Shown: positions 16,354 to 24,264 of the stretch, in pieces
Numbering within the stretch: the first letter of the stretch is position 1
Layout: every line of letters begins with the position of its first letter
Assembly (NCBI GenBank): GCA_903874055.1
Contig: CAIQQR010000028.1
Location: forward strand, 1-32,325
Direction: 5' to 3'
Origin: an uncultured Bacteroidota bacterium
Lineage (GTDB): Bacteria > Bacteroidota > Bacteroidia > Chitinophagales > Chitinophagaceae
Length of the DNA stretch: 32,325 nucleotides
Notes under the pieces: generated by a model
What the model was told of the DNA's origin: nothing
The model's database searches: none
What the model saw: the letters and a program-made list of their open reading frames with translations, nothing else
Program-made: the position numbers and the translations under genes

Positions 16354-17724
16354 TTATGCATTTTTTTCTGCGAAGTATTTATGAAAATAAGGAATGGTTT
16401 CAATGCCTTTATAAAAGTTTGCAATGTCGTATTTTTCATTTGGACTATGCAAATTATCACTATCTAAACCGAATCCCATAAATACAATTTTCAATCCTAA
16501 TTCTTTTTCAAACAAAGCACAAATAGGAATACTTCCTCCGCCTCTTACTGGGATAGGTTCTTTGCCAAAAGTGGTTGCAATTGCTTTTGCAGCACTTTTA
16601 TATTCATGAGAATCTATAGGCGTCATGTAAGGTTCGCCACCATGATGTTCGAATGCTTCCACTGTAACATTAGGCGGTGCTATTTTTTTGAAATGTGTAA
16701 GCACCATTTCTGTAATTTTTTGGGAAGATTGATTAGGTACTAATCTGCATGAAATTTTTGCAAATGCTTTTGAAGGCAACACTGTTTTAGCCCCTTCTCC
16801 AGTATATCCTCCCCATATCCCATTCACTTCTAATGTGGGTCTAATGCCAGTTCGTTCATTGGTGCTATAACCTTTTTCACCCCATACTTCTTTAATACCT
16901 AAATCGTCAGACCATGCTGTTAAATCAAATGGAGCTTCGGCCATTTTTTTTCTTTCTGCTTCAGTAGATGCTACTACATCATCATAAAAACCTGGAATGG
17001 TAATATGATTGTTTTCATCATGACAAGAGGCAATCATTTTTGATAAAATAGTAATTGGGTTTGCCACTGCACCACCATATACACCACTATGTAAATCACG
17101 ATTTGGACCCGTTACTTCCACTTCAATATAACTTAATCCTCTCACACCAATATCAATAGAAGGATTGTCCATGCTAATCATTGCAGTGTCACTAATTAAA
17201 ATTACATCTGCCTTTAATAATTCGTGATGTGCTTTAACAAAAGTAGCAAGGTTTGGACTTCCAATTTCCTCCTCACCCTCAATAATAAATTTTATATTGG
17301 TGCAAAGTGAATTTGTTTTTGTCATTATTTCTAATGCCTTTACATGCATATAAAATTGACCTTTGTCGTCACATGATCCACGTGCAAATATTTTTCCGTC
17401 AATAATAGTTGGATCAAATGGGCCACTTTTCCAAAGTTCAAGCGGTTCCGCTGGCTGTACATCGTAATGCCCGTAAACCAATACGGTTGGAAAACCAGGA
17501 TCCACAATTAATTCCCCATAAACAATGGGATGACCTTCGGTGTCATAAATTTTTGTAGTTTTTGCGCCAGCATCTTGTAATGATTTTTCTACCGCTTTTG
17601 CGCATGTCATCATGTCTTCTTTATTTTCACTTTTTGCACTCACACTTGGGATTCTTAATAAATCCAGCAACTCGTTTAAAAAACGATCTTTATTTTCCTC
17701 TTGAAATTGTTTCCAACTATTCAT
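16354..17724 (-). CDS. M20 family dipeptidase/metallopeptidase
   Basis: This zinc metallopeptidase of the M20 (ArgE/DapE/carnosinase-like) family has 456 aa from the ATG at 17724. Eighteen earlier codons are open but lysine-rich and overlap the upstream gene, so they are not used. Metal and catalytic motifs are VYGHYDVQPAEP (His, Asp), ARGSCDDKGQ (Asp), IEGEEEIGS (the general-base Glu pair), LISDTAM (Asp) and LHSPNE (His) near the C-terminus. The lid/dimerisation domain is in the middle (DLHSGVYGGAVANP). There is no signal peptide, so it is a cytosolic dipeptidase; the exact substrate is unknown. It sits 22 bases after the CDF transporter gene. Confidence 0.9.
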   Translation of the reverse strand: MNSWKQFQEENKDRFLNELLDLLRIPSVSAKSENKEDMMTCAKAVEKSLQDAGAKTTKIYDTEGHPIVYGELIVDPGFPTVLVYGHYDVQPAEPLELWKSGPFDPTIIDGKIFARGSCDDKGQFYMHVKALEIMTKTNSLCTNIKFIIEGEEEIGSPNLATFVKAHHELLKADVILISDTAMISMDNPSIDIGVRGLSYIEVEVTGPNRDLHSGVYGGAVANPITILSKMIASCHDENNHITIPGFYDDVVASTEAERKKMAEAPFDLTAWSDDLGIKEVWGEKGYSTNERTGIRPTLEVNGIWGGYTGEGAKTVLPSKAFAKISCRLVPNQSSQKITEMVLTHFKKIAPPNVTVEAFEHHGGEPYMTPIDSHEYKSAAKAIATTFGKEPIPVRGGGSIPICALFEKELGLKIVFMGFGLDSDNLHSPNEKYDIANFYKGIETIPYFHKYFAEKNA

Positions 17725-17746
17725 ACTTTTTATTTTTCTGTATTTT

Positions 17747-18754
17747 TTATAACTGATGTTTGTTGTTAGATAAAACATTTTCCATGTTCCATTCTAATTG
17801 TTGTTTAAATGAGTGTTGCCTTTTTTCGCAAGATGCTAAATTACAGATTGCACAACTAAATGTCATACAACCATCTGTATGTATAAAAAACTCAACACTA
17901 TCGCCAAACTTGCTTTTAATTAAATCCGTAAACTGATCCATAACCAAATGCGCTTCATGTACGTTTAAATACCAAGGCATTGTTAAGTGACAATCAATAT
18001 GTAGTAAAGGGCCATATTTAATTACACGTAAGTTATGTAGGTCAATCCAATTGTCATTTCTATTTTTGTTTATTTCAGCAATTACATTTTCCAAAAGCGC
18101 CATATCCGCCTCATCCATAATGCCAGCAAGGGATGCGCGTAAAATTTTATAGCCATCATAAACTACCCAAGCCCCAAGTAGTACAGCTATAATTGAATCT
18201 ACTTTTTGAATATTGGTAACCATTAATATCAACAATCCAATTGCCACTGAAATTGTAGTAAAAAAGTCGATTAAAAATAATTTGCCACTGGTAACCAATG
18301 CTAATGAATTGTTCTTTTTACCCATACGCATTACAAATAATGCAGTAGAAATATTTATAAAAGCAATCAATACTAACAACCAAAGTCCATCTCCTAAATT
18401 ATGTAGGGTGCCTGGATGTATAAAACTATCGATGGATTCATAAATAATTAAACATCCAACTACAATAATTAATGTCCCTTGAAATGCTGAAGATATAAAT
18501 TCTGCTTTACCGTGACCGTAAGGGTGATCTTTATCTTTAGGTTTAGCAGCTATATATAAACTATAAGAACCCACCAAAGTGGCAATAATATTTACCACAC
18601 TCTCTAATGTGTCAGACAATACTGACAAAGAGTGAGTGATAAGAAAGGCAGTAATTTTTAATACAAATACAATAATAGTAAGTCCTGTTAAGGTATATTG
18701 TATTCTTAAATTTTGTTTAAAATTATGCACTTGGTGAAATTGAAAAATAATCAA
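17747..18754 (-). CDS. Cation diffusion facilitator (CDF) transporter with altered metal site
   Basis: This cation/proton antiporter-family protein has about 335 aa and about six membrane helices (20-210), with HSLSVLSDTLESVVN in TM2 and DHPYGHGKAEFIS in the TM2-TM3 loop. A cytoplasmic domain follows (about 220-300). The Cys-rich tail (DGCMTFSCAICNLASCEKRQH) is, to my recollection, usual for this clade. In TM5 the usual H-x3-D metal site reads GKLFLIDFF: the Asp is kept, but the His four residues before it is Leu. The track start is a TTG at 18754; a GTG at 18730 is an alternative (VHNFKQNLRIQ), and no ATG exists near either. SOD lies immediately upstream, so a manganese or iron link is possible but inferred. 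Confidence 0.85.
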   Translation of the reverse strand: MIIFQFHQVHNFKQNLRIQYTLTGLTIIVFVLKITAFLITHSLSVLSDTLESVVNIIATLVGSYSLYIAAKPKDKDHPYGHGKAEFISSAFQGTLIIVVGCLIIYESIDSFIHPGTLHNLGDGLWLLVLIAFINISTALFVMRMGKKNNSLALVTSGKLFLIDFFTTISVAIGLLILMVTNIQKVDSIIAVLLGAWVVYDGYKILRASLAGIMDEADMALLENVIAEINKNRNDNWIDLHNLRVIKYGPLLHIDCHLTMPWYLNVHEAHLVMDQFTDLIKSKFGDSVEFFIHTDGCMTFSCAICNLASCEKRQHSFKQQLEWNMENVLSNNKHQL

Positions 18755-18769
18755 TAGAGGATGCTTGCA

Positions 18770-19510
18770 CTATTTGTTTGCAATAGCTTCGGCATATTTT
18801 TTTTGTACAAATTCCCAGTTCACTAAATTCCACCAATTATTAATGTAATCTGGACGCTTATTTTGGTATTTCAAATAGTAGGCATGTTCCCATACATCCA
18901 ATCCAAGCAATGGAGTTCCTTGTACTTCAGCAATGTCCATTAAGGGATTATCTTGATTTGCTGTTGAGCTTACTGCCAAACTACCATCTTTCTTAATTAA
19001 CAACCAAGCCCAACCACTACCAAATCTTGTCTTAGCTGCTTCCCCAAATGCCTTTTGAAAATCAGCAAGGGATCCGAATGATTTATTGATTGCATCTGCC
19101 AATGCACCTGCAGGAGCAACACTTGGCGCTGGCTTCATCAATTGCCAAAAGAATTCATGATTATAATGTCCCCCTGCATTGTTACGCATCTTAGGGCTAT
19201 ACTTTGAAATGTTATTTAAAACTGTAACTAAGTTAGTTGAAGCAGTATCTACTTTTTCTGCAACACAAGCATCTGCTAAATTTTTAGCATAGGTAGCCGC
19301 ATGCTTTGTGTAATGAATTTCCATTGTTAATGCATCAATATATGGCTCAAGCGCATTGTATGCATAGGGCAATGGCTGTTGTTGGTATTCATTCACTGCG
19401 ACATAGGAAGCAGGAGTTATTTTTGTAATTATTGGAAGGGTAGCTAATGCAATACCAGCTTTGCCAGTTTTGGTTAAAAATTGACGACGACTTTGATTTG
19501 AACTTTCCAT
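18770..19510 (-). CDS. sodA: Tat-exported superoxide dismutase (Mn-type signatures)
   Basis: This 246-aa enzyme dismutates superoxide. The N-terminus has a twin-arginine signal (SRRQFLTKTG then a hydrophobic stretch to about 35), so the folded, metal-loaded enzyme should be exported to the periplasm, unlike the usual cytosolic SOD. Metal ligands are His66 (in MEIHYTKH), His118 (in GGHYNHEFFW), Asp205 and His209 (in LDVWEHAYY). The AGGHYNH segment and ANQDNPLM (Gln near 186) are manganese-type; iron enzymes normally have Gln-x-WNH and NAGTPL there. The ATG lies four bases after the permease stop, and the CDF transporter follows. Confidence 0.93.
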   Translation of the reverse strand: MESSNQSRRQFLTKTGKAGIALATLPIITKITPASYVAVNEYQQQPLPYAYNALEPYIDALTMEIHYTKHAATYAKNLADACVAEKVDTASTNLVTVLNNISKYSPKMRNNAGGHYNHEFFWQLMKPAPSVAPAGALADAINKSFGSLADFQKAFGEAAKTRFGSGWAWLLIKKDGSLAVSSTANQDNPLMDIAEVQGTPLLGLDVWEHAYYLKYQNKRPDYINNWWNLVNWEFVQKKYAEAIANK

Positions 19511-19514
19511 ATTG

Positions 19515-20942
19515 TTATTTTTTAAAGTACTTCTGTAAAGTTACTTTAATTGGCTGTAAAAGCCTATAGTAAAATTCCTGATTAAATAGTTGAGAATCTC
19601 GCATTGCTTTGTAGGTTAAAAACAAGCCAACTGGAATTAAAATACTTGATGAAAGCCACATGCCTTTATACACCGTCCACTCACCTGATTTGGCAAATTT
19701 CTCCCCAAAATTATTCAATAAAAAAAAGATTACAAAAAAGACAATGGCAAGTACTAGTGGCGTCCCTAAGCCTCCTTTTCGAATAATGGAACCCAATGGC
19801 GCTCCAATTAAAAACAATACAATACAAGCAAAGGACAAGGTGAATTTTCGGTGCCATTCTATTGCATGATAGGCAGCAGCTGATTCATTAGATTTGTAGT
19901 TTTCCTTAATGCTTTGAATGTTATTTAAGATGGAAGTAAATTGATAACCAACAGATTCAATTATTTCATGTGATAAAGAATCAGAAACTATTTGATTAAA
20001 GTTATTAATACTAGGTGTATTTTTTACCGAAGCAAAAGATTCAGCACTATCCTTGTACTTCATAAATCTTAAATACGGCTCTACTTCTTGTACAATTTTT
20101 TTATAATAGAAACTATCTTTATTTTGTAATGAATCAATAGCATGACTAAGTTGTCTAATACTTAACATTTTGGGATCATAAATATTATCATTCCCTTTAT
20201 TCATTTGAAAACTACTTAGATTAAAAACTTTCTTATACTCTTTAAAATGAAGCCTTGTGAATTCAGTGTTGGTAGTATTTTTTAACCCCCTTTCTTGGTA
20301 TCTCCATCCATTGTACATAATGAATTCCAAAAATTTCTTATCCTTTGAAACCCTCATTACGCCTGATTCTGCAATGATCATATTGTCTTGCAGATTAAAT
20401 TTTTTCTCGAAAATAACGATGTTGCGAATGACACTATCGTTGGATTCTTTTTTCCCTAATTTAATTACGTATCCATCTATTTTATCATAAAAAACTCCCT
20501 CTTTAATATCCAATGCTGGTTTTGAAACAATGATCTCATATTTAAGAGAACTTAGCTTCATTTGTGTGACAGGTATAATATTATTGGCAAATAAAAATGC
20601 TACCCCTGATAAAAAAATAGCGAATATAAATAAAGGACGCATAAATCTTACCAACGGAATGCCCGCTGCCTTAATTGCAATTAATTCAAAACTTTCTCCC
20701 AAGTTTCCAAAGGTCATAATAGATGAAAAAAGTAATGCTAATGGTAATGCAGTGGTGAATGTGCTTACAGACACAAGTCCAATTAATTCAAGGATCGTAA
20801 ATAAGTCTAATCCTTTGCCCACCAAATCGTCAATGTAAAGCCAAAAAAATTGCATCGTCAGCACAAATGTTGAAATAGTAAGTGCTGCCAAGAAAGGCCC
20901 AATGAACGCCTTTAATATTAGTATGTCTAATTTTTTGAACAA
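19515..20942 (-). CDS. LptF/LptG family permease (YjgP/YjgQ)
   Basis: This 475-aa inner-membrane protein belongs to the LptF/LptG family, which moves lipopolysaccharide from the inner membrane to the periplasmic bridge together with LptB and LptC. It has three N-terminal helices (about 13-118, including STFTTALPLALLFSSIMTFG), a large periplasmic domain (about 125-360) and C-terminal helices (about 370-455) with ACIVLFLIGAPLGSIIRKGG, a strongly conserved family segment. The start is a TTG at 20942 giving MFKKLDILILKAFIGPF, which is the usual N-terminus. The frame is closed by a stop seven codons upstream and no ATG is available until about residue 30. Whether it is LptF or LptG cannot be decided here. 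Confidence 0.87.
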   Translation of the reverse strand: MFKKLDILILKAFIGPFLAALTISTFVLTMQFFWLYIDDLVGKGLDLFTILELIGLVSVSTFTTALPLALLFSSIMTFGNLGESFELIAIKAAGIPLVRFMRPLFIFAIFLSGVAFLFANNIIPVTQMKLSSLKYEIIVSKPALDIKEGVFYDKIDGYVIKLGKKESNDSVIRNIVIFEKKFNLQDNMIIAESGVMRVSKDKKFLEFIMYNGWRYQERGLKNTTNTEFTRLHFKEYKKVFNLSSFQMNKGNDNIYDPKMLSIRQLSHAIDSLQNKDSFYYKKIVQEVEPYLRFMKYKDSAESFASVKNTPSINNFNQIVSDSLSHEIIESVGYQFTSILNNIQSIKENYKSNESAAAYHAIEWHRKFTLSFACIVLFLIGAPLGSIIRKGGLGTPLVLAIVFFVIFFLLNNFGEKFAKSGEWTVYKGMWLSSSILIPVGLFLTYKAMRDSQLFNQEFYYRLLQPIKVTLQKYFKK

Positions 20943-20952
20943 GTTGTTACAA

Positions 20953-21336
20953 CTAGCTTCCTATTCTATGAAAAAGGTCTTTTACTTGATATCCCCAAAG
21001 TTGACTTTGATCCTTGATTTCGTTTTTCTCAGCAAAGTCTTTGATAATCAAAACAGTTTGATTTGAAATTTCTGTTTTTTCAACCCTGAATTCAAAATAT
21101 TCATTTTTTTCGCTGTGTAACCATCTAAAACGAATAAACTTATCCTCGTCTTGATCAAGAATTTCGGCCTTATCAGGCACTCCACCATTCCATGAAAAAC
21201 TGAATACATTTTCCCACTCATCTACTTTATCAGCAAACCACTCCTGCAAGCCAGAAGCTGTTGAAAGGAATTCAAATAATATACCTGGTGAACATCTCAC
21301 TGGAAACTCTAATGTAAATAATTGCTTCTTACTCAT
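20953..21336 (-). CDS. START-like (SRPBCC/AHSA1-related) protein
   Basis: This 127-aa cytosolic protein of the helix-grip (SRPBCC) fold matches the START-like protein found widely in Bacteroidota. It has FPVRCSPGILFEFLSTASGL, LQEWFADKV and a beta-rich middle (FIRFRWLHSEKNEYFEFRV), then a C-terminal helix with LWGYQVKDLFHRIG. The fold usually binds a hydrophobic ligand or acts as a co-chaperone-like factor; nothing specific is known here. It is the first gene of the long minus-strand block and is divergent from ffh across a 230-base gap. Its stop is 10 bases before the permease start. Confidence 0.8.
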   Translation of the reverse strand: MSKKQLFTLEFPVRCSPGILFEFLSTASGLQEWFADKVDEWENVFSFSWNGGVPDKAEILDQDEDKFIRFRWLHSEKNEYFEFRVEKTEISNQTVLIIKDFAEKNEIKDQSQLWGYQVKDLFHRIGS

Positions 21337-21566
21337 AAATAACGCGATAACCTCTTTTTTTATAGTTCGTTAGGTGCAATAATAATAATTAAAGACAAGC
21401 TTCCAAGTATTTTTCATTGTTTATTCGTTAATAAACTGCCAATATGTTTTATCCTCATTCGTAAATGAGGCATAAGATACTGATTATCAGTTAATTAAAT
21501 AAGTTATGCATTTGAAAATATTTTATCATAACCCTGACTTATCTTTGCCTTCCTTAATGATGAAAT
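21337..21566. promoter_or_regulatory. Divergent 230-bp regulatory gap with two inverted repeats
   Basis: This is the longest gene-free stretch of the window. CCTCATT-CGTA-AATGAGG (21453-21470) is a perfect 7-bp inverted repeat. ACTGAT-T-ATCAGT (21479-21491) is a perfect 6-bp inverted repeat nine bases on. Neither is followed by a T-run, so they are more like operators than terminators. The ffh -7 element lies at 21540-21547. The minus-strand promoter of the START-like gene is not clear. Confidence 0.5.
21540..21547 (+). promoter_or_regulatory. -7 promoter element of ffh
   Basis: TATCTTTG is an exact TAnnTTTG match, 19 bases before the ATG at 21567. A TTTG at 21511-21514 could be the -33 element, but its 25-base spacer is slightly long. 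Downstream, ATGATG at 21557-21562 opens a five-codon frame that overlaps the ffh start. Confidence 0.6.
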
Positions 21567-22895
21567 ATGTTTAATAGCCTTAGTGAAAAATTAGAGTCCG
21601 CGTTTAAACACCTGAGAGGTCAGGCGCGTATTAATGATTTGAATGTTGCCAATACTTTAAAAGACATCAGAAAAGCATTGTTAGATGCCGATGTGAACTT
21701 TAAAATTGCTAAAGAATTTACAGATACCATTAAGGAAAAAGCAGTTGGTGAAAAGGTAATTAATGCCATTAGCCCAGGCCAGTTGATGGTTAAGATTGTG
21801 CAGGATGAATTGACTGTTTTAATGGGTGCCGAAGCCACACCATTAAGTTTAAATGGAAATCCTACAATTATATTAGTAGCCGGTTTACAAGGTTCTGGTA
21901 AAACTACTTTTTCAGGAAAATTAGCTAATTATTTAAAGGCCCAAAAAAAATCGCCATTGCTAGTTGCTGCGGATATTTATCGTCCTGCGGCCATGGATCA
22001 ATTAACAGTATTAGCTGAACAAATTGGTGTAGATATTTTTGTGGAGCGTGAAAATAAAGATGCAGTATCCATTGCGCAAAATGCAATTGTCTATGCAAAA
22101 CAAAATAATAAAAATGTAATTATCATAGATACTGCAGGTCGTTTAGCGGTGGACGAAGTAATGATGAATGAAGTGGCCAATATTAAATCCGCAATCAATC
22201 CTCAAGAAATTTTATTTGTTGTTGATTCAATGACAGGGCAGGATGCAGTCAATACAGCAAAGGCTTTCAACGATCGATTAGATTTTACAGGTGTTGTTTT
22301 AACAAAGTTAGATGGTGATACAAGAGGGGGTGCCGCATTGAGTATTAAGTACACTGTGAATAAGCCAATTAAGTTTATGAGCAGTGGTGAAAAAATGGAC
22401 ACCTTAGATGTTTTTTATCCTGAACGTATGGCCCAAAGAATTTTGGGTATGGGTGATATTACTTCATTAGTTGAAAAAGCACAAGCACAATATGATGAAG
22501 AAGCTGCAAAAAAACTAGAAAAGAAAATTCGTAAAAACCAGTTTGATTTTGAAGATTTTTTAACCCAAATTCAGCAGATAAAAAAGATGGGTAACTTAAA
22601 GGATTTAATGGGCATGATTCCTGGTATGGGAAAAAGTTTAAAGGATGTAGATATTAAAGACGATGCATTTAAGGGTGTGGAAGCTATCATCCAATCCATG
22701 ACAGTTTTGGAAAGACGAAATCCTGATATGTTAACGCCAAGTCGTAAGCAAAGAATTGCGAATGGTTCCGGTAAAAATATTGGCGAGATCAATGCTTTTA
22801 TGAAGCAATTTGATCAAATGAAGCAAATGATGAAAATGATGAATGGTCCAATGGGTTCGGCAATGATGAGTAAAATGCCGGGTTTAAAACGATAA
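21567..22895 (+). CDS. ffh: Signal recognition particle protein Ffh
   Basis: This 442-aa GTPase binds 4.5S RNA and the signal sequences of nascent membrane proteins and delivers them to FtsY. The N domain (about 1-95) is followed by the GTPase domain with P-loop [15 protein letters not shown] (about 107-121), [13 protein letters not shown] and [14 protein letters not shown]. The C-terminal M domain (about 300-442) is rich in methionine, with [13 protein letters not shown] and [23 protein letters not shown]. The length is typical. It is the first gene of an ffh-rpsP-rimM run and has a clear promoter of its own. Confidence 0.97.
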   Translation: MFNSLSEKLESAFKHLRGQARINDLNVANTLKDIRKALLDADVNFKIAKEFTDTIKEKAVGEKVINAISPGQLMVKIVQDELTVLMGAEATPLSLNGNPTIILVAGLQGSGKTTFSGKLANYLKAQKKSPLLVAADIYRPAAMDQLTVLAEQIGVDIFVERENKDAVSIAQNAIVYAKQNNKNVIIIDTAGRLAVDEVMMNEVANIKSAINPQEILFVVDSMTGQDAVNTAKAFNDRLDFTGVVLTKLDGDTRGGAALSIKYTVNKPIKFMSSGEKMDTLDVFYPERMAQRILGMGDITSLVEKAQAQYDEEAAKKLEKKIRKNQFDFEDFLTQIQQIKKMGNLKDLMGMIPGMGKSLKDVDIKDDAFKGVEAIIQSMTVLERRNPDMLTPSRKQRIANGSGKNIGEINAFMKQFDQMKQMMKMMNGPMGSAMMSKMPGLKR

Positions 22896-22916
22896 ATTTG
22901 ACTTTTTGAGGGGATT

Positions 22917-22949
22917 TTTGGGTAAAATCAACCCTTTCTCCTATCTTTG
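22917..22949 (+). promoter_or_regulatory. rpsP promoter with -33 and -7 elements
   Basis: TTTG at 22917-22920 and TATCTTTG at 22942-22949 are separated by 21 bases, a textbook Bacteroidota promoter pair. A small inverted repeat, GGGT (22920-22923) with ACCC (22931-22934), lies in the spacer. Transcription would begin about 40 bases before the rpsP ATG at 22993. Confidence 0.7.
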
Positions 22950-22992
22950 CGCCTCAACCTTATTTGTTAACGCCTATAAATTTCTATTTAAA

Positions 22993-23511
22993 ATGGCAGT
23001 AAAGATCAGACTACAGCGTCATGGTAGTAAAAAAAGACCGTTCTACTTTATAGTAGTGGCCGACGGACGCGCACCAAGAGATGGTAAATTCATCCAAAAA
23101 ATTGGTACTTACAATCCTTTAACAGTTCCTGCGACAATCGAATTAGATCGTCAAAAAGCGTTAGAGTGGTTAAACAAAGGTGCTCAACCTACTGACACCG
23201 TTCACAGAATCTTATCATTCAAAGGTGTTCTTTATTTGAAACACTTATTGCGTGGTGTTAAATTAGGCTTATTTGATGATGCAACTGCAATGGCTAAGTT
23301 CCAAACTTGGTATGCTGAGCATGAGTCACAAGTAGCTTCTAAAAACGATGCGCACAAAAAAGCACAAGCTGCTAAAAAAGTGTACGTACCTGTTGTAAAG
23401 AAAGTTGCTGAGCCTGTAGCGGAAGTAGTTGCTGAAGTGGTAGCTGAAGCAGCTGCTCCTGAAGTTGCTCCTGAAGCACCAGCTGCTGAGGAAACTCCAG
23501 CTGCTGAATAG
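22993..23511 (+). CDS. rpsP: 30S ribosomal protein S16 with long C-terminal tail
   Basis: From the ATG at 22993 it is 172 aa. The S16 core is residues 1 to about 85 ([19 protein letters not shown], then YNPLT and [11 protein letters not shown]). The ATG is chosen because the promoter lies downstream of the earlier in-frame start at 22906. Beyond the core there is a lysine/alanine segment and then a low-complexity tail of Val, Ala, Glu and Pro with VAEVV repeats. E. coli S16 is about 82 aa; extended tails are common in Bacteroidota. A terminator follows. Confidence 0.95.
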   Translation: MAVKIRLQRHGSKKRPFYFIVVADGRAPRDGKFIQKIGTYNPLTVPATIELDRQKALEWLNKGAQPTDTVHRILSFKGVLYLKHLLRGVKLGLFDDATAMAKFQTWYAEHESQVASKNDAHKKAQAAKKVYVPVVKKVAEPVAEVVAEVVAEAAAPEVAPEAPAAEETPAAE

Positions 23512-23539
23512 TTAACACTATTAAAATAGCTTTAAAAGC

Positions 23540-23569
23540 CCCGGTTTCCTTTTGGAAGCTGGGTTTTTT
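23540..23569 (+). terminator. Rho-independent terminator after rpsP
   Basis: A 10-bp stem (23540-23549 with 23554-23563, two G-T wobbles) closes a TTTT loop and is followed at once by six T (23564-23569). It separates rpsP from rimM, so rimM needs the promoter found right before it. Confidence 0.85.
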
Positions 23570-23595
23570 ATTTAATTGAATTCTATTAATTGAAC

Positions 23596-23603
23596 TAAAT
23601 TTG
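23596..23603 (+). promoter_or_regulatory. -7 element 3 bases before the rimM ATG
   Basis: TAAATTTG is an exact TAnnTTTG match, followed by CGC and the ATG at 23607. It lies just after the rpsP terminator, where a promoter is required, and implies a leaderless or almost leaderless rimM mRNA. Confidence 0.5.
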
Positions 23604-23606
23604 CGC

Positions 23607-24134
23607 ATGAGTGATTATATTCATATTGGAAAATTAGTAGCGCCACATGGTGTTGCAGGTGCAGTAATTATAGAACATGCATTGGGTAAGCCATTTCTTT
23701 TTAAAGGAATTGACGCTATTTTTATTGAACAAAAAACGGGAAGTTTTATTCCTTATTTTATACAATCAGCAAGTGCAAAAACTGATACAATATCTCACTT
23801 ACAACTTGAGGGGGTTAAAACACGCGAGGCTGCTAATTTTTTAACCAGTAAAAAAGTATGGTTGCCACAAGCCGATTTTCAAAAATTAGTAGAGAAAAAT
23901 TCACCCTTGGCTTTATTGGGTTATATGGTACAAGAAGCCGGTAAAAATATTGGAGTTATACAAGAGGTTATTGAACAACCCCATCAATTAATGGTGACCA
24001 TTTTATACCAGGGTCAAGAAGCCTATATTCCTTTGCATGAAGAAAGTTTAAAAGGAGTGAATCATGCCAAGAAAATAGTGCAGGTTGAATTGCCAGATGG
24101 GCTATTAGAATTATACACGGAGTCTCCCGAGTAA
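23607..24134 (+). CDS. rimM: 16S rRNA processing protein RimM
   Basis: This 175-aa assembly factor binds S19 and helps to mature the 30S head. The N-terminal beta-barrel has IHIGKLVAPHGVAGAVIIEH (about 4-23), and the C-terminal PRC-barrel region has LLGYMVQEAGKNIGVIQEVIEQPHQ and AYIPLHEE. The frame extends two codons upstream to a TTG at 23601, but the ATG at 23607 gives the usual start. It keeps the conserved ffh-rpsP-rimM neighbourhood but is not followed by trmD. Confidence 0.93.
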   Translation: MSDYIHIGKLVAPHGVAGAVIIEHALGKPFLFKGIDAIFIEQKTGSFIPYFIQSASAKTDTISHLQLEGVKTREAANFLTSKKVWLPQADFQKLVEKNSPLALLGYMVQEAGKNIGVIQEVIEQPHQLMVTILYQGQEAYIPLHEESLKGVNHAKKIVQVELPDGLLELYTESPE

Positions 24135-24185
24135 TCAACTTAACAAGTAGTCAAAAATATTTTTAAAAAATAATTCATTAAAGGT

Positions 24186-24200
24186 CTACTAAATTAGTAG
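24186..24200 (+). promoter_or_regulatory. Inverted repeat upstream of the peroxiredoxin promoter
   Basis: CTACT-AAATT-AGTAG is a 5-5-5 inverted repeat that ends eight bases before the -7 element of the peroxiredoxin gene, between the expected -33 and -7 positions. A repressor or activator could bind here. The arms are short, so chance is possible. Confidence 0.3.
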
Positions 24201-24208
24201 GAAATAAG

Positions 24209-24216
24209 TATCTTTG
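24209..24216 (+). promoter_or_regulatory. -7 promoter element of the peroxiredoxin gene
   Basis: TATCTTTG is an exact TAnnTTTG match and leaves 48 bases before the ATG at 24265. No clear TTTG -33 element is seen at the expected distance, which fits a promoter that needs an activator. Confidence 0.6.
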
Positions 24217-24264
24217 TTTTCACAATTCAATAAAGCGATTATTAATATTTAAAATACATACATT

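Noticed and set aside
17725-17778. Eighteen-codon extension of the M20 peptidase
   Set aside because: It overlaps the upstream transporter gene and is lysine- and tyrosine-rich; the ATG at 17724 is the normal start.
22906-22992. N-terminal 29-codon extension of S16
   Set aside because: The rpsP promoter with both elements lies inside it, and S16 proteins start with MAVKIRL-type sequence at 22993.
23372-23608. Minus-strand ORF opposite the rpsP tail (Gln/Leu-rich)
   Set aside because: It is a shadow of the Ala/Val/Glu repeat in the S16 tail and has no promoter or homology.
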